From: Nitrosospira lacus | Lineage (GTDB): Bacteria > Pseudomonadota > Gammaproteobacteria > Burkholderiales > Nitrosomonadaceae | Direction of reading: 5' to 3' | DNA: 64,000 nt | Assembly: GCF_000355765.4 (NCBI RefSeq) | Contig: NZ_CP021106.3 | Span: forward strand, 3,195,137-3,259,136 | Part shown: piece after piece, positions 29,831 to 39,100 of the stretch | How positions within the stretch are numbered: position 1 is the stretch's first letter | Layout: each line of letters starts with the position of its first letter | Position numbers and translations under genes: made by a program | The notes under the pieces: generated by a model | Databases searched by the model: none | Told to the model about the DNA's origin: nothing | What the model saw: only the letters and a program-made list of their open reading frames with translations

Positions 29831-32359
29831 CTATCTGACATCTATTCTTGGGGCAATAGAAAGTCGAGCCCGCACTTCCTCATAGATCTGCGTGACCCCC
29901 GGCATTGCGAACGTTACAGCTAGCGCAAACGGAATAGGCTCATCGATCACCGGACCTTGGTCGGGTTCTCGTCGAACGGTCAATGTTACAACTTGATTTG
30001 TGCCTATCACTGGGGCCTGTGCTCCTTCCCAACGTCGTGAGTAGACTGTGCCACGGCGACCTTGATTTTGATCTGGTTGTGCCTTGGCCGCATCAACTCG
30101 CAAAGAAAACAACTCGTCCGACTCGGTGAGAGTGAGTCGAACGGCTCGGTAAGACTGTCGGCCTGGCAAAACTGGCGTAAACCAGGCCAGGGTTGCATGC
30201 AGTGCGTGTAGCTTTGCCTGTCCATTTATGCAAATAGGGATTGGAACCTGAACCGTGACCGCTTGTTCACGCGGTAATGTGCCGGTGGCCCAAAAGGTGG
30301 CTCGATCTTCAGTGCAAGCGACAGCCGCATCAGGATCAGCCAGGCCGAACCCGAGAAATCTCCTGATGTTATCCTTCTGACGAACATGCTGCCTATTGTC
30401 AGATGGTCCCAACACTTGTTTGATCAGCTGGGAGGCAGCCGGTGGCCAAGACGCGGTATGAACCAGTAAAGCCTTCAGCAGTGTCGCACGCAGGGCGTGG
30501 TTTAGCGATCTAAATGCGTCTCCGTATGCTGTTTCAAGCGCGTCGTGGATCTGGTGACAAGCGCGGGAGGCTAAGGCGGCAGCAGCACTTGTCCCATTGG
30601 TGAAGTGCTCAACGCTTTCAACCCCATTGCGTGGTGGTGCTGCAACTTTGAGTCCGTGAGCACGGGCTGGTCCGCTCGGCCTGACTGACAGTGTGGCCCC
30701 ACTCGCGACAAAGCTCACGTACTCTTTGGCCCCGGGCATCAGAATGTCGGGCTTTACGCTATTCGCGAAACCCGGACCAAGCGCGCTGGACGGATTGGGA
30801 GTCGTAAGGTTTGGGAAAGGATCAACGTTTACCCGCGCAAGTCGTCGGTCAGCCGGGGAAACAGCATCCACGTTGACAGCCCCAACCGTTACGCTGTTCA
30901 CCGATTCAGAGGGCGAAAGGAGCCGCCGCTCGGCGACCAAACGCCCTACTGCGAACATTGCTTCGCGCGCCCGTTGGGCATCCTCCGAACGTTCGAACTG
31001 ACCGAAGTTCGCAAAGCCCGGAATAGCAAACGGTGCCGTATGATTACCCGCACTTATAACAAAAAGAATCCCAAACCGGTACGAGAGGCGATCGATAAGT
31101 CGTGCCCAGGCCGACATTCGCCCTTGAAATGGCTTTCGCGAGTTGCCGAGTGAAATGTTGACAATCAAAATGTCTGGTGCCGAAGGCTCATCCCCCTCTC
31201 GCATTGCCGAGATGGCCTGGTAGACCATGTCAATGATCAGCCGATCGTCTGGGAACCTATCATTCGCACCAAGAATAGGTACTAAGTGAAGTCGCCGCCC
31301 AAGCCTTTGCTCCGCCTTATTCCGATCTCCGCACATAATCAGCGATGCCATTGCGGTGCCATGATGGCGATCGGTAACTTGAGCAAATGGCTCCAAGCCG
31401 AATTGATCATCAACGACCAATGCTCCCGCCAAAAGAGGATGTTGAGCAACTGGAACACCATCAAGCAAAGCTAGGATTGGGGAGCGATCAACGACCAACG
31501 GCTCTTCCGGTGCAGTATCCTCAGCTTCTCCAACTTCTATTGTCGTTGCTATGCTTTGTGGTCGGATGTACATTACTGGATCAAGGCCCACGATGCTTTC
31601 CGGCGACATGTTGATAATGCTTCGAACCATGACAACAGTTAATTCGGCCAAAATTGCGTGATACCCAATGTCGGCAATCCGGCAACGGCTAATGACATGT
31701 CCTCCAGCTGCTATGATTACGTTGCGCAAATCTGTTTCTGACTCATCAGCACGTGCCTCGCTTGCCCTATAAACAAGCTCGATTTCGAGCCGAATTCGCT
31801 CGGCATCAGCCCTGAATGCAATCTCTTCAGCGATAATATCTCGCTCCTCGGCTTGGACGCGATCTTGTGGCCCCCATGGCCGAATATTTCTCAATGTCGC
31901 GAATACATCGCGCCACGGAGCAAAACCTATTCCCAAGTCTTCCCCCTGGGTCCACCGAAACCATAGCGACGCGATATTGCTCAGAGCCTGAGCATCGGGT
32001 ACTAACAGATAGACGGTTGGCTCTCTGTCTTGTGCGTCCCCATCAAGCTCTTCCTCGTCAATTAATTCGAGGCCGGGGACGCGTCTGATGGAATTGATGA
32101 ATGACTGAACTGATCCCCGAACTTCGAAAACGAGCATACGCTCTGGCGCGAGTGCAGTCGGGTCACTTCGAAGTTCGATACCGCTCTGATCACGCTCTAG
32201 AATAGATGCCAGTCGATCGAATTTCGGACCGAATGCTGACATCTGATGATCGACACTAAATTGCTCAGGTCTTGGTGGGACTCTTCGGCGCCCGGGTGGT
32301 CTTTGTTGTGGTCCGCTGACGTTTAGCCAAAGGAGGGGTTTGTTTGGGTCGATCGACAT
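29831..32359 (-). CDS. Subtilisin-like (S8) serine peptidase paired with an AAA+ ATPase
   Basis: 842 aa. The S8 catalytic triad is visible: Asp300 in ILALLDGVP, His333 in DRHHGTAMAS and Ser591 in NGTSAAAA, with the oxyanion Asn in SAGNH (about 439). No signal peptide. About 280 residues precede the catalytic domain (with a charged helical stretch near 165-210), and about 220 follow it, probably a beta-rich domain. Intracellular, unlike secreted subtilases. Its ATG at 32359 lies 95 bases inside the preceding AAA+ gene and has a good AGAGG six bases upstream; a downstream ATG at 32242 without a ribosome site is the alternative. The ATPase probably activates it or delivers its substrate. Confidence 0.85.
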   Translation of the reverse strand: MSIDPNKPLLWLNVSGPQQRPPGRRRVPPRPEQFSVDHQMSAFGPKFDRLASILERDQSGIELRSDPTALAPERMLVFEVRGSVQSFINSIRRVPGLELIDEEELDGDAQDREPTVYLLVPDAQALSNIASLWFRWTQGEDLGIGFAPWRDVFATLRNIRPWGPQDRVQAEERDIIAEEIAFRADAERIRLEIELVYRASEARADESETDLRNVIIAAGGHVISRCRIADIGYHAILAELTVVMVRSIINMSPESIVGLDPVMYIRPQSIATTIEVGEAEDTAPEEPLVVDRSPILALLDGVPVAQHPLLAGALVVDDQFGLEPFAQVTDRHHGTAMASLIMCGDRNKAEQRLGRRLHLVPILGANDRFPDDRLIIDMVYQAISAMREGDEPSAPDILIVNISLGNSRKPFQGRMSAWARLIDRLSYRFGILFVISAGNHTAPFAIPGFANFGQFERSEDAQRAREAMFAVGRLVAERRLLSPSESVNSVTVGAVNVDAVSPADRRLARVNVDPFPNLTTPNPSSALGPGFANSVKPDILMPGAKEYVSFVASGATLSVRPSGPARAHGLKVAAPPRNGVESVEHFTNGTSAAAALASRACHQIHDALETAYGDAFRSLNHALRATLLKALLVHTASWPPAASQLIKQVLGPSDNRQHVRQKDNIRRFLGFGLADPDAAVACTEDRATFWATGTLPREQAVTVQVPIPICINGQAKLHALHATLAWFTPVLPGRQSYRAVRLTLTESDELFSLRVDAAKAQPDQNQGRRGTVYSRRWEGAQAPVIGTNQVVTLTVRREPDQGPVIDEPIPFALAVTFAMPGVTQIYEEVRARLSIAPRIDVR

Positions 32360-33335
32360 TCGTTACCTCTGGTTTCACACGGCTAGCCCACAAGTCGAGT
32401 TCAACTCGAATCGCAGAATCGATACTGACTTCACCAAGTCCGAGAATATGGCGTCGCCGCACGTTTTGGCAGAAATCGCGCGCTTCTGCATACGACATTG
32501 CTCCCAGCCAATCCGCCAATATCAATGCCGAAACCTTTGGCTTCTCCGACCAAGACTCGATAATCTTATGAAGGAACGCTGCGATCTCGTTTTCCTGAGG
32601 CGCTGGGAATGCCATTCTCAATTGAAATCGCCGCCAAACCGCACGATCCAAGAGTTCGGCATGGTTTGTCGCCGCTATAGTCAGCACATAACTTGGCAGT
32701 TGATCGATTTGCATCAACAAGAATGAGACGACCCGCTTGATTTCACCAGTCTCGTGTGTGTCGCCCCGCTCTTTACCAATCGAATCGAATTCGTCGAAGA
32801 ACAAGACGCAAGGCTGCGTTCGAACATAATCAAAAAGCTTGCGGAGGCGCGTATTGGTTTCACCAAGATAACTACCAATAAGCGCATCATAACGAACGAC
32901 GAAAAACGGCAGAGCAAGTGCCTCTGCAACAGCCTCGGCATAGGATGTTTTGCCGTTCCCAGGGGGGCCCGATAGAAGAACCTTGTGGCGTGGCTCGTAC
33001 CCGTGTGCCCGTAGCACGTCTGCTCGCATGTGCTCTTCAATGAGCTGCTTACCTTCAGCGCGAGCTGGAAGAGTCAAGACCAAATCTTCGAATCGAACCC
33101 GCGGCGTCAGTTCAAGAATAATATCGCGGCCGTTGCCCTGAATCGGTTGAGCATTGGTTAAGACTGGCGGTGTGACCGAGACGGCTTGAAGTGCCCGCTG
33201 AAGCCGATCCGCCAAGATGTGATGGCTCTTCGCACGCTCGTCCGCCATAAGCGCCTCGACCGTCGAGCGCAACATAGCCTTATCACCAACGGCGCCAGCG
33301 CGAACAAGTGAAAGGATGAGATCGCTCTTAGCCAT
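32265..33335 (-). CDS. AAA+ ATPase (FtsH/spastin-like module), partner of the S8 peptidase
   Basis: 356 aa. An N-terminal helical region (1-80) is followed by a classical AAA+ domain: Walker A GPPGNGKT (123-130), Walker B LFFDEFD (178-184), sensor-1 Asn in AATNH (about 224), arginine fingers in WRRF (about 235), and a helical lid. The C-terminus is basic (KRQRTTTKTTRAPKSPTKT), possibly a nucleic-acid or partner-contact tail, and is encoded in the segment shared with the peptidase gene. Transcribed first, followed by the overlapping peptidase, so the two are translationally linked. Confidence 0.88.
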   Translation of the reverse strand: MAKSDLILSLVRAGAVGDKAMLRSTVEALMADERAKSHHILADRLQRALQAVSVTPPVLTNAQPIQGNGRDIILELTPRVRFEDLVLTLPARAEGKQLIEEHMRADVLRAHGYEPRHKVLLSGPPGNGKTSYAEAVAEALALPFFVVRYDALIGSYLGETNTRLRKLFDYVRTQPCVLFFDEFDSIGKERGDTHETGEIKRVVSFLLMQIDQLPSYVLTIAATNHAELLDRAVWRRFQLRMAFPAPQENEIAAFLHKIIESWSEKPKVSALILADWLGAMSYAEARDFCQNVRRRHILGLGEVSIDSAIRVELDLWASRVKPEVTNVDRPKQTPPLAKRQRTTTKTTRAPKSPTKT

Positions 33336-33617
33336 AATTAAATGTAACGGTAGTATTGACGACGCATGGTTAATTGCTTCTAAAATTCACATAGATGAGT
33401 GAACTAATTGTTTATCTTCCCATGTCCCGCTGACTTTTACTAGCATTTTGATCAGGTACTTTTGTGACACCAATCAGCCATTTTGTTTAAACTTTTGAGC
33501 GTCTGCTTTGACTTTATTCTGTTAAAAAAGTTGATAGCGTTTCAAAAGCAGGCCCATAGAGTTTTAAAACTGTGCGAATTGAAATAAGCTAAGCTTGGCT
33601 TGGCATTGACAAAAATA

Positions 33618-34136
33618 TTAAGTATTGGATTTGTCTGGCGCAGGGACGAACGAAACCTGCACGTTTTGCTCTACGTGCGGCTTCTGGCTATTATCCTTGT
33701 CGAACAAGCCAAAGTGCTTGCATAGATGCTCTTGTGCTCTATTTTTATCCCACACCTTGATCTTGCGCACTCCTGCCGGATCAACCTCGATGGACGCGAT
33801 AGCCGCAGCAGTCGCATCATCAAGTTCATGGATTGCCTTTAGCGATCCATCGGCATTAAACAGCTTGCGTACATCAGAGAAGGCGAGCGCCGATACCTCG
33901 CGTATCACCTTCTCGGCGGTTACTTCACATCGCTTGGCAATTTCTTTCTGCTTTTCCTCGATAACCTTTTGCACCTTAACATTGCTTAACAGTCTAGAAG
34001 CCGCCGCTTCGGCGGAATTGCTGCGCGCGCCATACCCAGCGCGGATATACGCGGCAGTAGCATTAAGGTCAACACAATACTCTTCTGCGAATCTCCGCTG
34101 TTTTAGCGTAAGTTCGAGTTGATCTTTTTGGCTCAT
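33618..34136 (-). CDS. Phage terminase small subunit (TerS)
   Basis: 172 aa from the ATG at 34136 (GAGG 8 bases upstream). The N-terminal helix-turn-helix (LTLKQRRFAEEYCVDLNATAAYIRAGYGARSNSAEAAASRLLSN) is the Terminase_2 pattern used to bind packaging sites. The central helical part (VIEEKQKEIAKRCEVTAEKV) is for oligomerisation. No large terminase subunit, portal or capsid genes are near, so this is a satellite-type or remnant packaging gene. The 43-bp-period repeats begin 87 bases upstream. Confidence 0.85.
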   Translation of the reverse strand: MSQKDQLELTLKQRRFAEEYCVDLNATAAYIRAGYGARSNSAEAAASRLLSNVKVQKVIEEKQKEIAKRCEVTAEKVIREVSALAFSDVRKLFNADGSLKAIHELDDATAAAIASIEVDPAGVRKIKVWDKNRAQEHLCKHFGLFDKDNSQKPHVEQNVQVSFVPAPDKSNT

Positions 34137-34222
34137 TTCAAATACCTCATCAAGTACCTCTGGCGCTGCCCGCATTGGAACGGTTTCAATAAATCAGCAA
34201 TAGTATGGCTATATAGAAAGGT

Positions 34223-34359
34223 GCACGGCGGGCGTGTCATAACGTTTTTGAAATTAGCTCATATAGCACGGCGGGCGTGTCATATTCCCTACTTTCTTTT
34301 TTTGGGTCACCCGCTGGACGTGTCATATCGTTCTTATTTAACCCGCCGGGCGTGTGAGT
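34223..34359. repeat. Iteron-like array: three 19-bp repeats at exact 43-bp spacing plus a fourth
   Basis: GCACGGCGGGCGTGTCATA at 34223-34241 and again unchanged at 34266-34284; a variant ACCCGCTGGACGTGTCATA at 34309-34327; and ACCCGCCGGGCGTGTGAGT at 34341-34359. The first three start exactly 43 bases apart, about four helical turns, so bound proteins would face the same side. The fourth is 32 bases further and runs into the 3' end of the HTH gene. The array lies between terS and the HTH gene; a replication origin, a packaging site or a regulator site are all possible. Confidence 0.75.
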
Positions 34360-34790
34360 GAATTTGATTTTAACGGCGGCAGGGGTTCATGCTTACGCCA
34401 CAAGCTCATCGGCCTTTCGGTGGCTTTGATGTCAAGCTTACCGCCGCATTCATCAATGGCAAAGAAGGTCAATGCATAGAGCTGGGCACGTTTGCGGTCG
34501 CCATATCGGCTAACCTCGATCAATTCCTTATCAAGCAGCTCTCGCCTTGCTTTGTTGAGGGTATCGCGGGATTTCCACCCGCGCTTTTTCATGGTTGTCC
34601 ATGCGAGACACAAATCACCATTATTTAAGCCCTTGAATTGCGCCGACAGGTCGATCAGCAGCTTGACCGCGTGTGCGGAAAGGCTAATGTAAACCTGACT
34701 TTCCAGTAGGCAATGAGGCAGAGCTGCGAATCCACCAGGCTCTCGGCGCTCCGGCGAAAGCCAGTTTTTCTTTTTCCTGTCCCAAGCCAT
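34338..34790 (-). CDS. Helix-turn-helix protein of satellite/prophage type
   Basis: 150 aa. Residues 15-100 read as a winged-helix region (FAALPHCLLESQVYISLSAHAVKLLIDL, KSRDTLNKARRELLDKELIEVSRYG), followed by a polar tail. Such proteins in phage-like islands act as replication or regulatory proteins; no catalytic motif is seen. Its last codons (LTRPAG-stop) are written by the fourth iteron, so gene and repeat have evolved together. AlpA ends 5 bases upstream. Confidence 0.65.
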   Translation of the reverse strand: MAWDRKKKNWLSPERREPGGFAALPHCLLESQVYISLSAHAVKLLIDLSAQFKGLNNGDLCLAWTTMKKRGWKSRDTLNKARRELLDKELIEVSRYGDRKRAQLYALTFFAIDECGGKLDIKATERPMSLWRKHEPLPPLKSNSLTRPAG

Positions 34791-34794
34791 GTAT

Positions 34795-35016
34795 TTATTT
34801 CGCAGTCCGTTCGATTAGAGCGCGAATATCTTCCACCCTCCAGGCAGTAATACGACGACCTAAGGTTCGGACTGGCTGTGGATAATGCCCGGATTTGACG
34901 CCCGCCCACCAGGTTGACTTACTTACGGGGATTACAGCGGGGATAGGAGGTTTTGCTTTCGGATTACCGATAATTTGAGGCAGGCGCAAATAACCGGCTT
35001 CAGGTAGTTGGTACAT
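34795..35016 (-). CDS. alpA: AlpA-family regulator/excisionase-like protein
   Basis: 73 aa. The MerR-like winged-helix pattern of AlpA proteins is visible: YLRLPQIIG, then VSKSTWWAGVKSGHYPQPVRTLGRRITAWRVEDIRALI. AlpA controls integrase/excisionase expression in P4-like and PICI-type islands. It heads the alpA-HTH-terS gene order, which supports a phage-satellite identity. Confidence 0.82.
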   Translation of the reverse strand: MYQLPEAGYLRLPQIIGNPKAKPPIPAVIPVSKSTWWAGVKSGHYPQPVRTLGRRITAWRVEDIRALIERTAK

Positions 35017-35159
35017 TGTGGATTACTCCCGTCTAAATAAGACCATCGCTGGCCGACAGGCGAATCCTAGTTTATCCGGCAATTGATAAATACGAAAAGG
35101 GGTTTCCTTTTAAGAGTAGCACCTCTTGTAAACCGGCGCCAACACTGGCGTTTCGGGTA

Positions 35160-35891
35160 TCACTGTTCTTCCGGCTTGCGTCCGGTTGGCGCCCATTCAG
35201 GGCGAATGAGGGTTGCGGCTTTCCAGGCAAGAGTTGATGAAAATCCATTTTGCTCAAACCATGCTGCGACTTTCCCATTGTCAGGATGTGTGTCACGCTC
35301 ATTTCGGTCGGCGTTTGCCCAAAATTTCTCCGCAGCCTGATTCATTCTTACCAATTTTTCAGACAAATAGCCGTGGTTCGTTAGTGTCATCTTTCCTGAC
35401 ACGCCGGTTTTTATCGGCATCGTAAATCCCTCAGCTACGGTCATGTGCAACTCTGATGGGATCATTGGTGAATAATTCAGCTCCCGGTCACCAGGGCGCT
35501 CTTCTAATCGAATATGGCTATCTGAACCATAGAAACGGGTAAACGCTTGCTCAAATTCATCTTTCCAGACGAATACGCCAGCCGGTAAAAGCGGTATCGA
35601 ATCGCGCCGCCAGACAAGATTATTCTCATCTTTAATCTTTTCACTCAACTGGAGCTTGTCGGACAAGGCTTGCAAACCGGCCGTAATACCGTCCCATTCT
35701 TTGGGCAACATGCTCGCCGGTACGCCATTGGAAGACAGATGATGGGCGGTAATACCCTTGAGTTTTTTCGGCAAATCGATATTCGCCAGCGATGCAGCCA
35801 CATTGATCGGAGACATCAGCCCGCCGGTAATAAAAGGTATTGCGCGAACCGGGATTACTTCCCGGCTATCAATAAGTAGGATGACATTCAT
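35160..35891 (-). CDS. Island protein of unknown function
   Basis: 243 aa. No domain recognised. The C-terminal part is the most family-like: MNQAAEKFWANADRNERDTHPDNGKVAAWFEQNGFSSTLAWKAATLIRP reads as a small helical domain followed by PEWAPTGRKPEEQ. It is upstream of alpA on the same strand with a 143-base gap, and divergent from the helicase operon. Confidence 0.6.
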   Translation of the reverse strand: MNVILLIDSREVIPVRAIPFITGGLMSPINVAASLANIDLPKKLKGITAHHLSSNGVPASMLPKEWDGITAGLQALSDKLQLSEKIKDENNLVWRRDSIPLLPAGVFVWKDEFEQAFTRFYGSDSHIRLEERPGDRELNYSPMIPSELHMTVAEGFTMPIKTGVSGKMTLTNHGYLSEKLVRMNQAAEKFWANADRNERDTHPDNGKVAAWFEQNGFSSTLAWKAATLIRPEWAPTGRKPEEQ

Positions 35892-36034
35892 AACGTATTT
35901 TTCTTATTGGTTATTTGGGACGACTGATAAAGCTCGAAACAGCCGCACTGGCATTCCAAGAATAAGGAATATGCTGATTTTACGGTATGGGCAGCATGCT
36001 ATACACTTGCGCGCAATAAAACGGAGAGAGAAAC

Positions 36035-36070
36035 ATGTCTTATTTACAGCACGCGATGACTGATGGCTAA
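36035..36070 (+). CDS. Possible 11-aa leader peptide ahead of the helicase operon
   Basis: MSYLQHAMTDG-stop, with a strong purine-rich ribosome site (CGGAGAGAGAAAC) directly before the ATG. It overlaps the next small frame by 8 bases. The strong ribosome site with no long gene behind it suggests a leader peptide or translational-coupling device. Low support. Confidence 0.3.
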   Translation: MSYLQHAMTDG

Positions 36071-36176
36071 GCGAGAATTACAGGTGAAGGAAGTACGCGT
36101 ACCGCACCGGGTAGAATACGCGCTTTGCGCAGTCGTTGAGGAAAGCAAAACGGGAACGTGTGATATAGGGAACTGA
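36063..36176 (+). CDS. Possible 37-aa small protein coupled to the helicase gene
   Basis: Encodes MAKRELQVKEVRVPHRVEYA and 17 more residues; the TGA at 36174-36176 touches the helicase ATG at 36177. It overlaps the 11-aa frame before it. Stop-start contact on both sides implies translational coupling if expressed. It has no recognised family. Confidence 0.3.
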   Translation: MAKRELQVKEVRVPHRVEYALCAVVEESKTGTCDIGN

Positions 36177-39100
36177 ATGACAATAAAAACAATTGCAAAT
36201 AGCCACGGCATCCGTGACAACCATGGACGCGGCAAAGTAGCGGATTTCCTGGTCGAAAAAATATCGGACAACAGCGTTCTATCTGTCGTCTCGGCCTATT
36301 TCACCATTTATGCTTACGAGGCGTTGGCAAACCAACTCGATCGCGTCCAGACCGTGCGCTTCCTGTTTGGCGAACCGCGCTTCATTGCGACGCTTGATCC
36401 GGAAAAGACGGACAAGAAATTCTTCAAGATTGAAGATGAGGGACTCGAACTCTCCAATCGGCTACAACAGAAGGAAATCGCCCGCCGTTGCGCAAACTGG
36501 ATTAAGGCCAAAGTCGAAATCCGCTCGATCCGCCAAGCCAATCTGCTACACGGCAAGCTTTACCACATTCACGACGGGCACCGCGAGCACGCCATCTTGG
36601 GTAGTTCCAATTTCACCCGCCGCGGTCTCGGATTATCCGCCACTCCGAACATAGAGCTCAATCTGATCGTTGATAGCGACCGCGACCGGGCGGATCTCAA
36701 GGCCTGGTTTGACGACGTCTGGGCCGACGCCAAGCTGGTCGCCGACGTCAAAGATGAGGTGCTGCGTTACCTCGCCCAACTTTATGTCGATCATGCGCCC
36801 GAATTCATTTACTTCAAGACGCTGTTTCACGTTTTTGAACGCTTCCTGTCCGAGCAAGCCGACGATGCGCGTCTGTTCGAGCAAACTGCAATCGTCGATA
36901 CTGAAATCTGGAAGACATTGTTTGACTTCCAGAAGGATGGGGTCAAAGGGGCCATACACAAGATTAACTCACATAATGGGTGCGTCCTGGCCGATAGTGT
37001 CGGCCTAGGGAAGACCTATTCCGCACTGGCAGTAATCAAATATTTCGAGTTACGCAACCACCGCGTACTTGTTCTTTGCCCAAAGAAGCTGCGCGATAAC
37101 TGGACTGTGTATCTCGCCCAGAACAACAGTGATTTGAATCCATTCCTTCGGGATCGCTTCGCCTACACGGTGCTCTCCCATACCGACTTGTCCCGCGAAA
37201 GCGGAAAAGTGGATGGGGTTGACCTCGCCACCCTGAACTGGGGTAATTTCGACCTCATCGTCATCGACGAATCCCACAATTTTCGTAACAACGTAAAGGG
37301 TAAACGCGACGAGGATGGCAAAGTCGTCCGCAAGAGCCGCTACGAGCGGCTGATGGAAGACATCATCCAAACGGGAGTAAAAACCAAGGTGATGCTACTC
37401 TCCGCCACGCCGGTGAACAATGACCTCAAGGATTTACGCAACCAGATCTATTTCGTTACCGAAGGACATGATGCCGTATTCTCGCAAAGCTTGGGTATTC
37501 GCAGCATCAAAGATACCCTCTCTACCGCTCAAAGAACCTTCATGGAATGGGCCAAGCGCGCTGGCGAGAAGGACGCCAAAGAATTGATGGATCGTCTGCC
37601 GGCAGGTTTTTTCACCCTGCTTGACGAGCTTACCATTGCCCGGTCCCGCAAGCATATAAAGCGTTACTACCGCGCCTCTCTGGCAGTCATCGGTCAATTT
37701 CCGAGGCGTGCCAAGCCACAGTCGATTTACGCCGACATAGACACCAAGCATCGCTTCCCTACCTATGATCGGCTGAATCAGGAAATCGGGAAATACAAGC
37801 TTTCCCTGTTCAAACCGTCTGAATATGTATTGCCGCAGTTTAAGCACCTTTACACGGGGGAAAGCGTTATCAAGAACTTCAGCCAGGAAAAACGGGAAGA
37901 CTTCCTTATTGGCATGATGAAGGTCAATTTCCTTAAGCGTTTGGAGAGTTCCGTGCGTTCTTTCGCCATCACCATGGACCGCACGGTCAGAAAGCTCGAA
38001 GACCTGGAAGCGCGTATCGGCAAATTTCGCGAGTTGCGCGATGCCAAAGCACAGGAATTGCAACCGGAACTGTTCGTCATGGAGGCAGAAGAAGACGAGG
38101 AACTGCGTGAGGCCTTTGAGGTCGGGACGCTCAAATATCGCCTGGAGCACATGGACGTTGATCGATGGCTGGCAGATTTGACCAGCGACAAGCAGCAGCT
38201 ATCCATGCTTGCGGAAAGCGCCGATGGCGTAGCCCCGGAGCGCGATGCCAAACTTGCTGAACTGAAAAAGATCATCGAACACAAGGTCAGGCACCCCAGC
38301 ATCAACAACCTCGGGGACGAGAATCGCAAAATAATCGTCTTCTGCGCCTTCGCCGACACAGCAGCCTACCTCTATGAAGAGATTGAAGGGTGGGCGCGTA
38401 ATAGATTGGGTGTCCACATTGCCTTGGTTTCCGGCGGTGCCAAACCCAACCGCACCACCTTCGGCCAAGCGGATTTCACTCAGATACTCACCAACTTTTC
38501 TCCCCGCGCGAAGCAGCGAGCAAAGATGAAATCGATGCCCCAGGATAGGGAAATCGACATCCTGATCGCCACGGACTGCATCTCCGAAGGCCAGAATCTC
38601 CATGATTGTGACCTGCTGGTGAACTACGACATTCACTGGAACCCGGTACGCATCATCCAGCGCTTCGGCCGGATCGATCGCATCGGCAGCGAGAACAAGG
38701 AAATCCAGCTCATCAATTTCTGGCCGACACCCGACCTCAACAAATACATCAACCTGAAGAATCGGGTCGAGGCACGCATGGCGCTCGTGGACATCGCCGC
38801 CACCGCCGAAGACAACATCCTGGAGGCCGAGGATTTGAGGGAGCTGATTCAGGAAGACCTGCGTTACCGCGACAAACAGTTACTGCGCCTCAAAGACGAA
38901 GTGCTCGATCTGGAGGATTTCAACGAATCGGTCGCCCTTAACGAATTCACCCTCGACGATTTCCGCATGGAACTCGCGTCCTACATCGAAGCCAACCGAG
39001 AAAAGCTTGAACAGGCGCCTTTTGGTCTCTACGCCGTCGTGCCGCCTCATACCGATCATCAAACCATCAAGCCCGGCGCCATCTACTGCCTCAAACAACG

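Noticed and set aside
33075-33105. Copy of the tRNA-Ser T-loop region (TTCGAATCGAACCCG) as a left attachment site
   Set aside because: It is only a short similarity inside the AAA+ ATPase gene and encodes conserved protein residues.
34223-34359. CRISPR array
   Set aside because: The repeats are only 19 bp, drift in sequence, the gaps are 24 and then 13 bases, and no cas genes are near.
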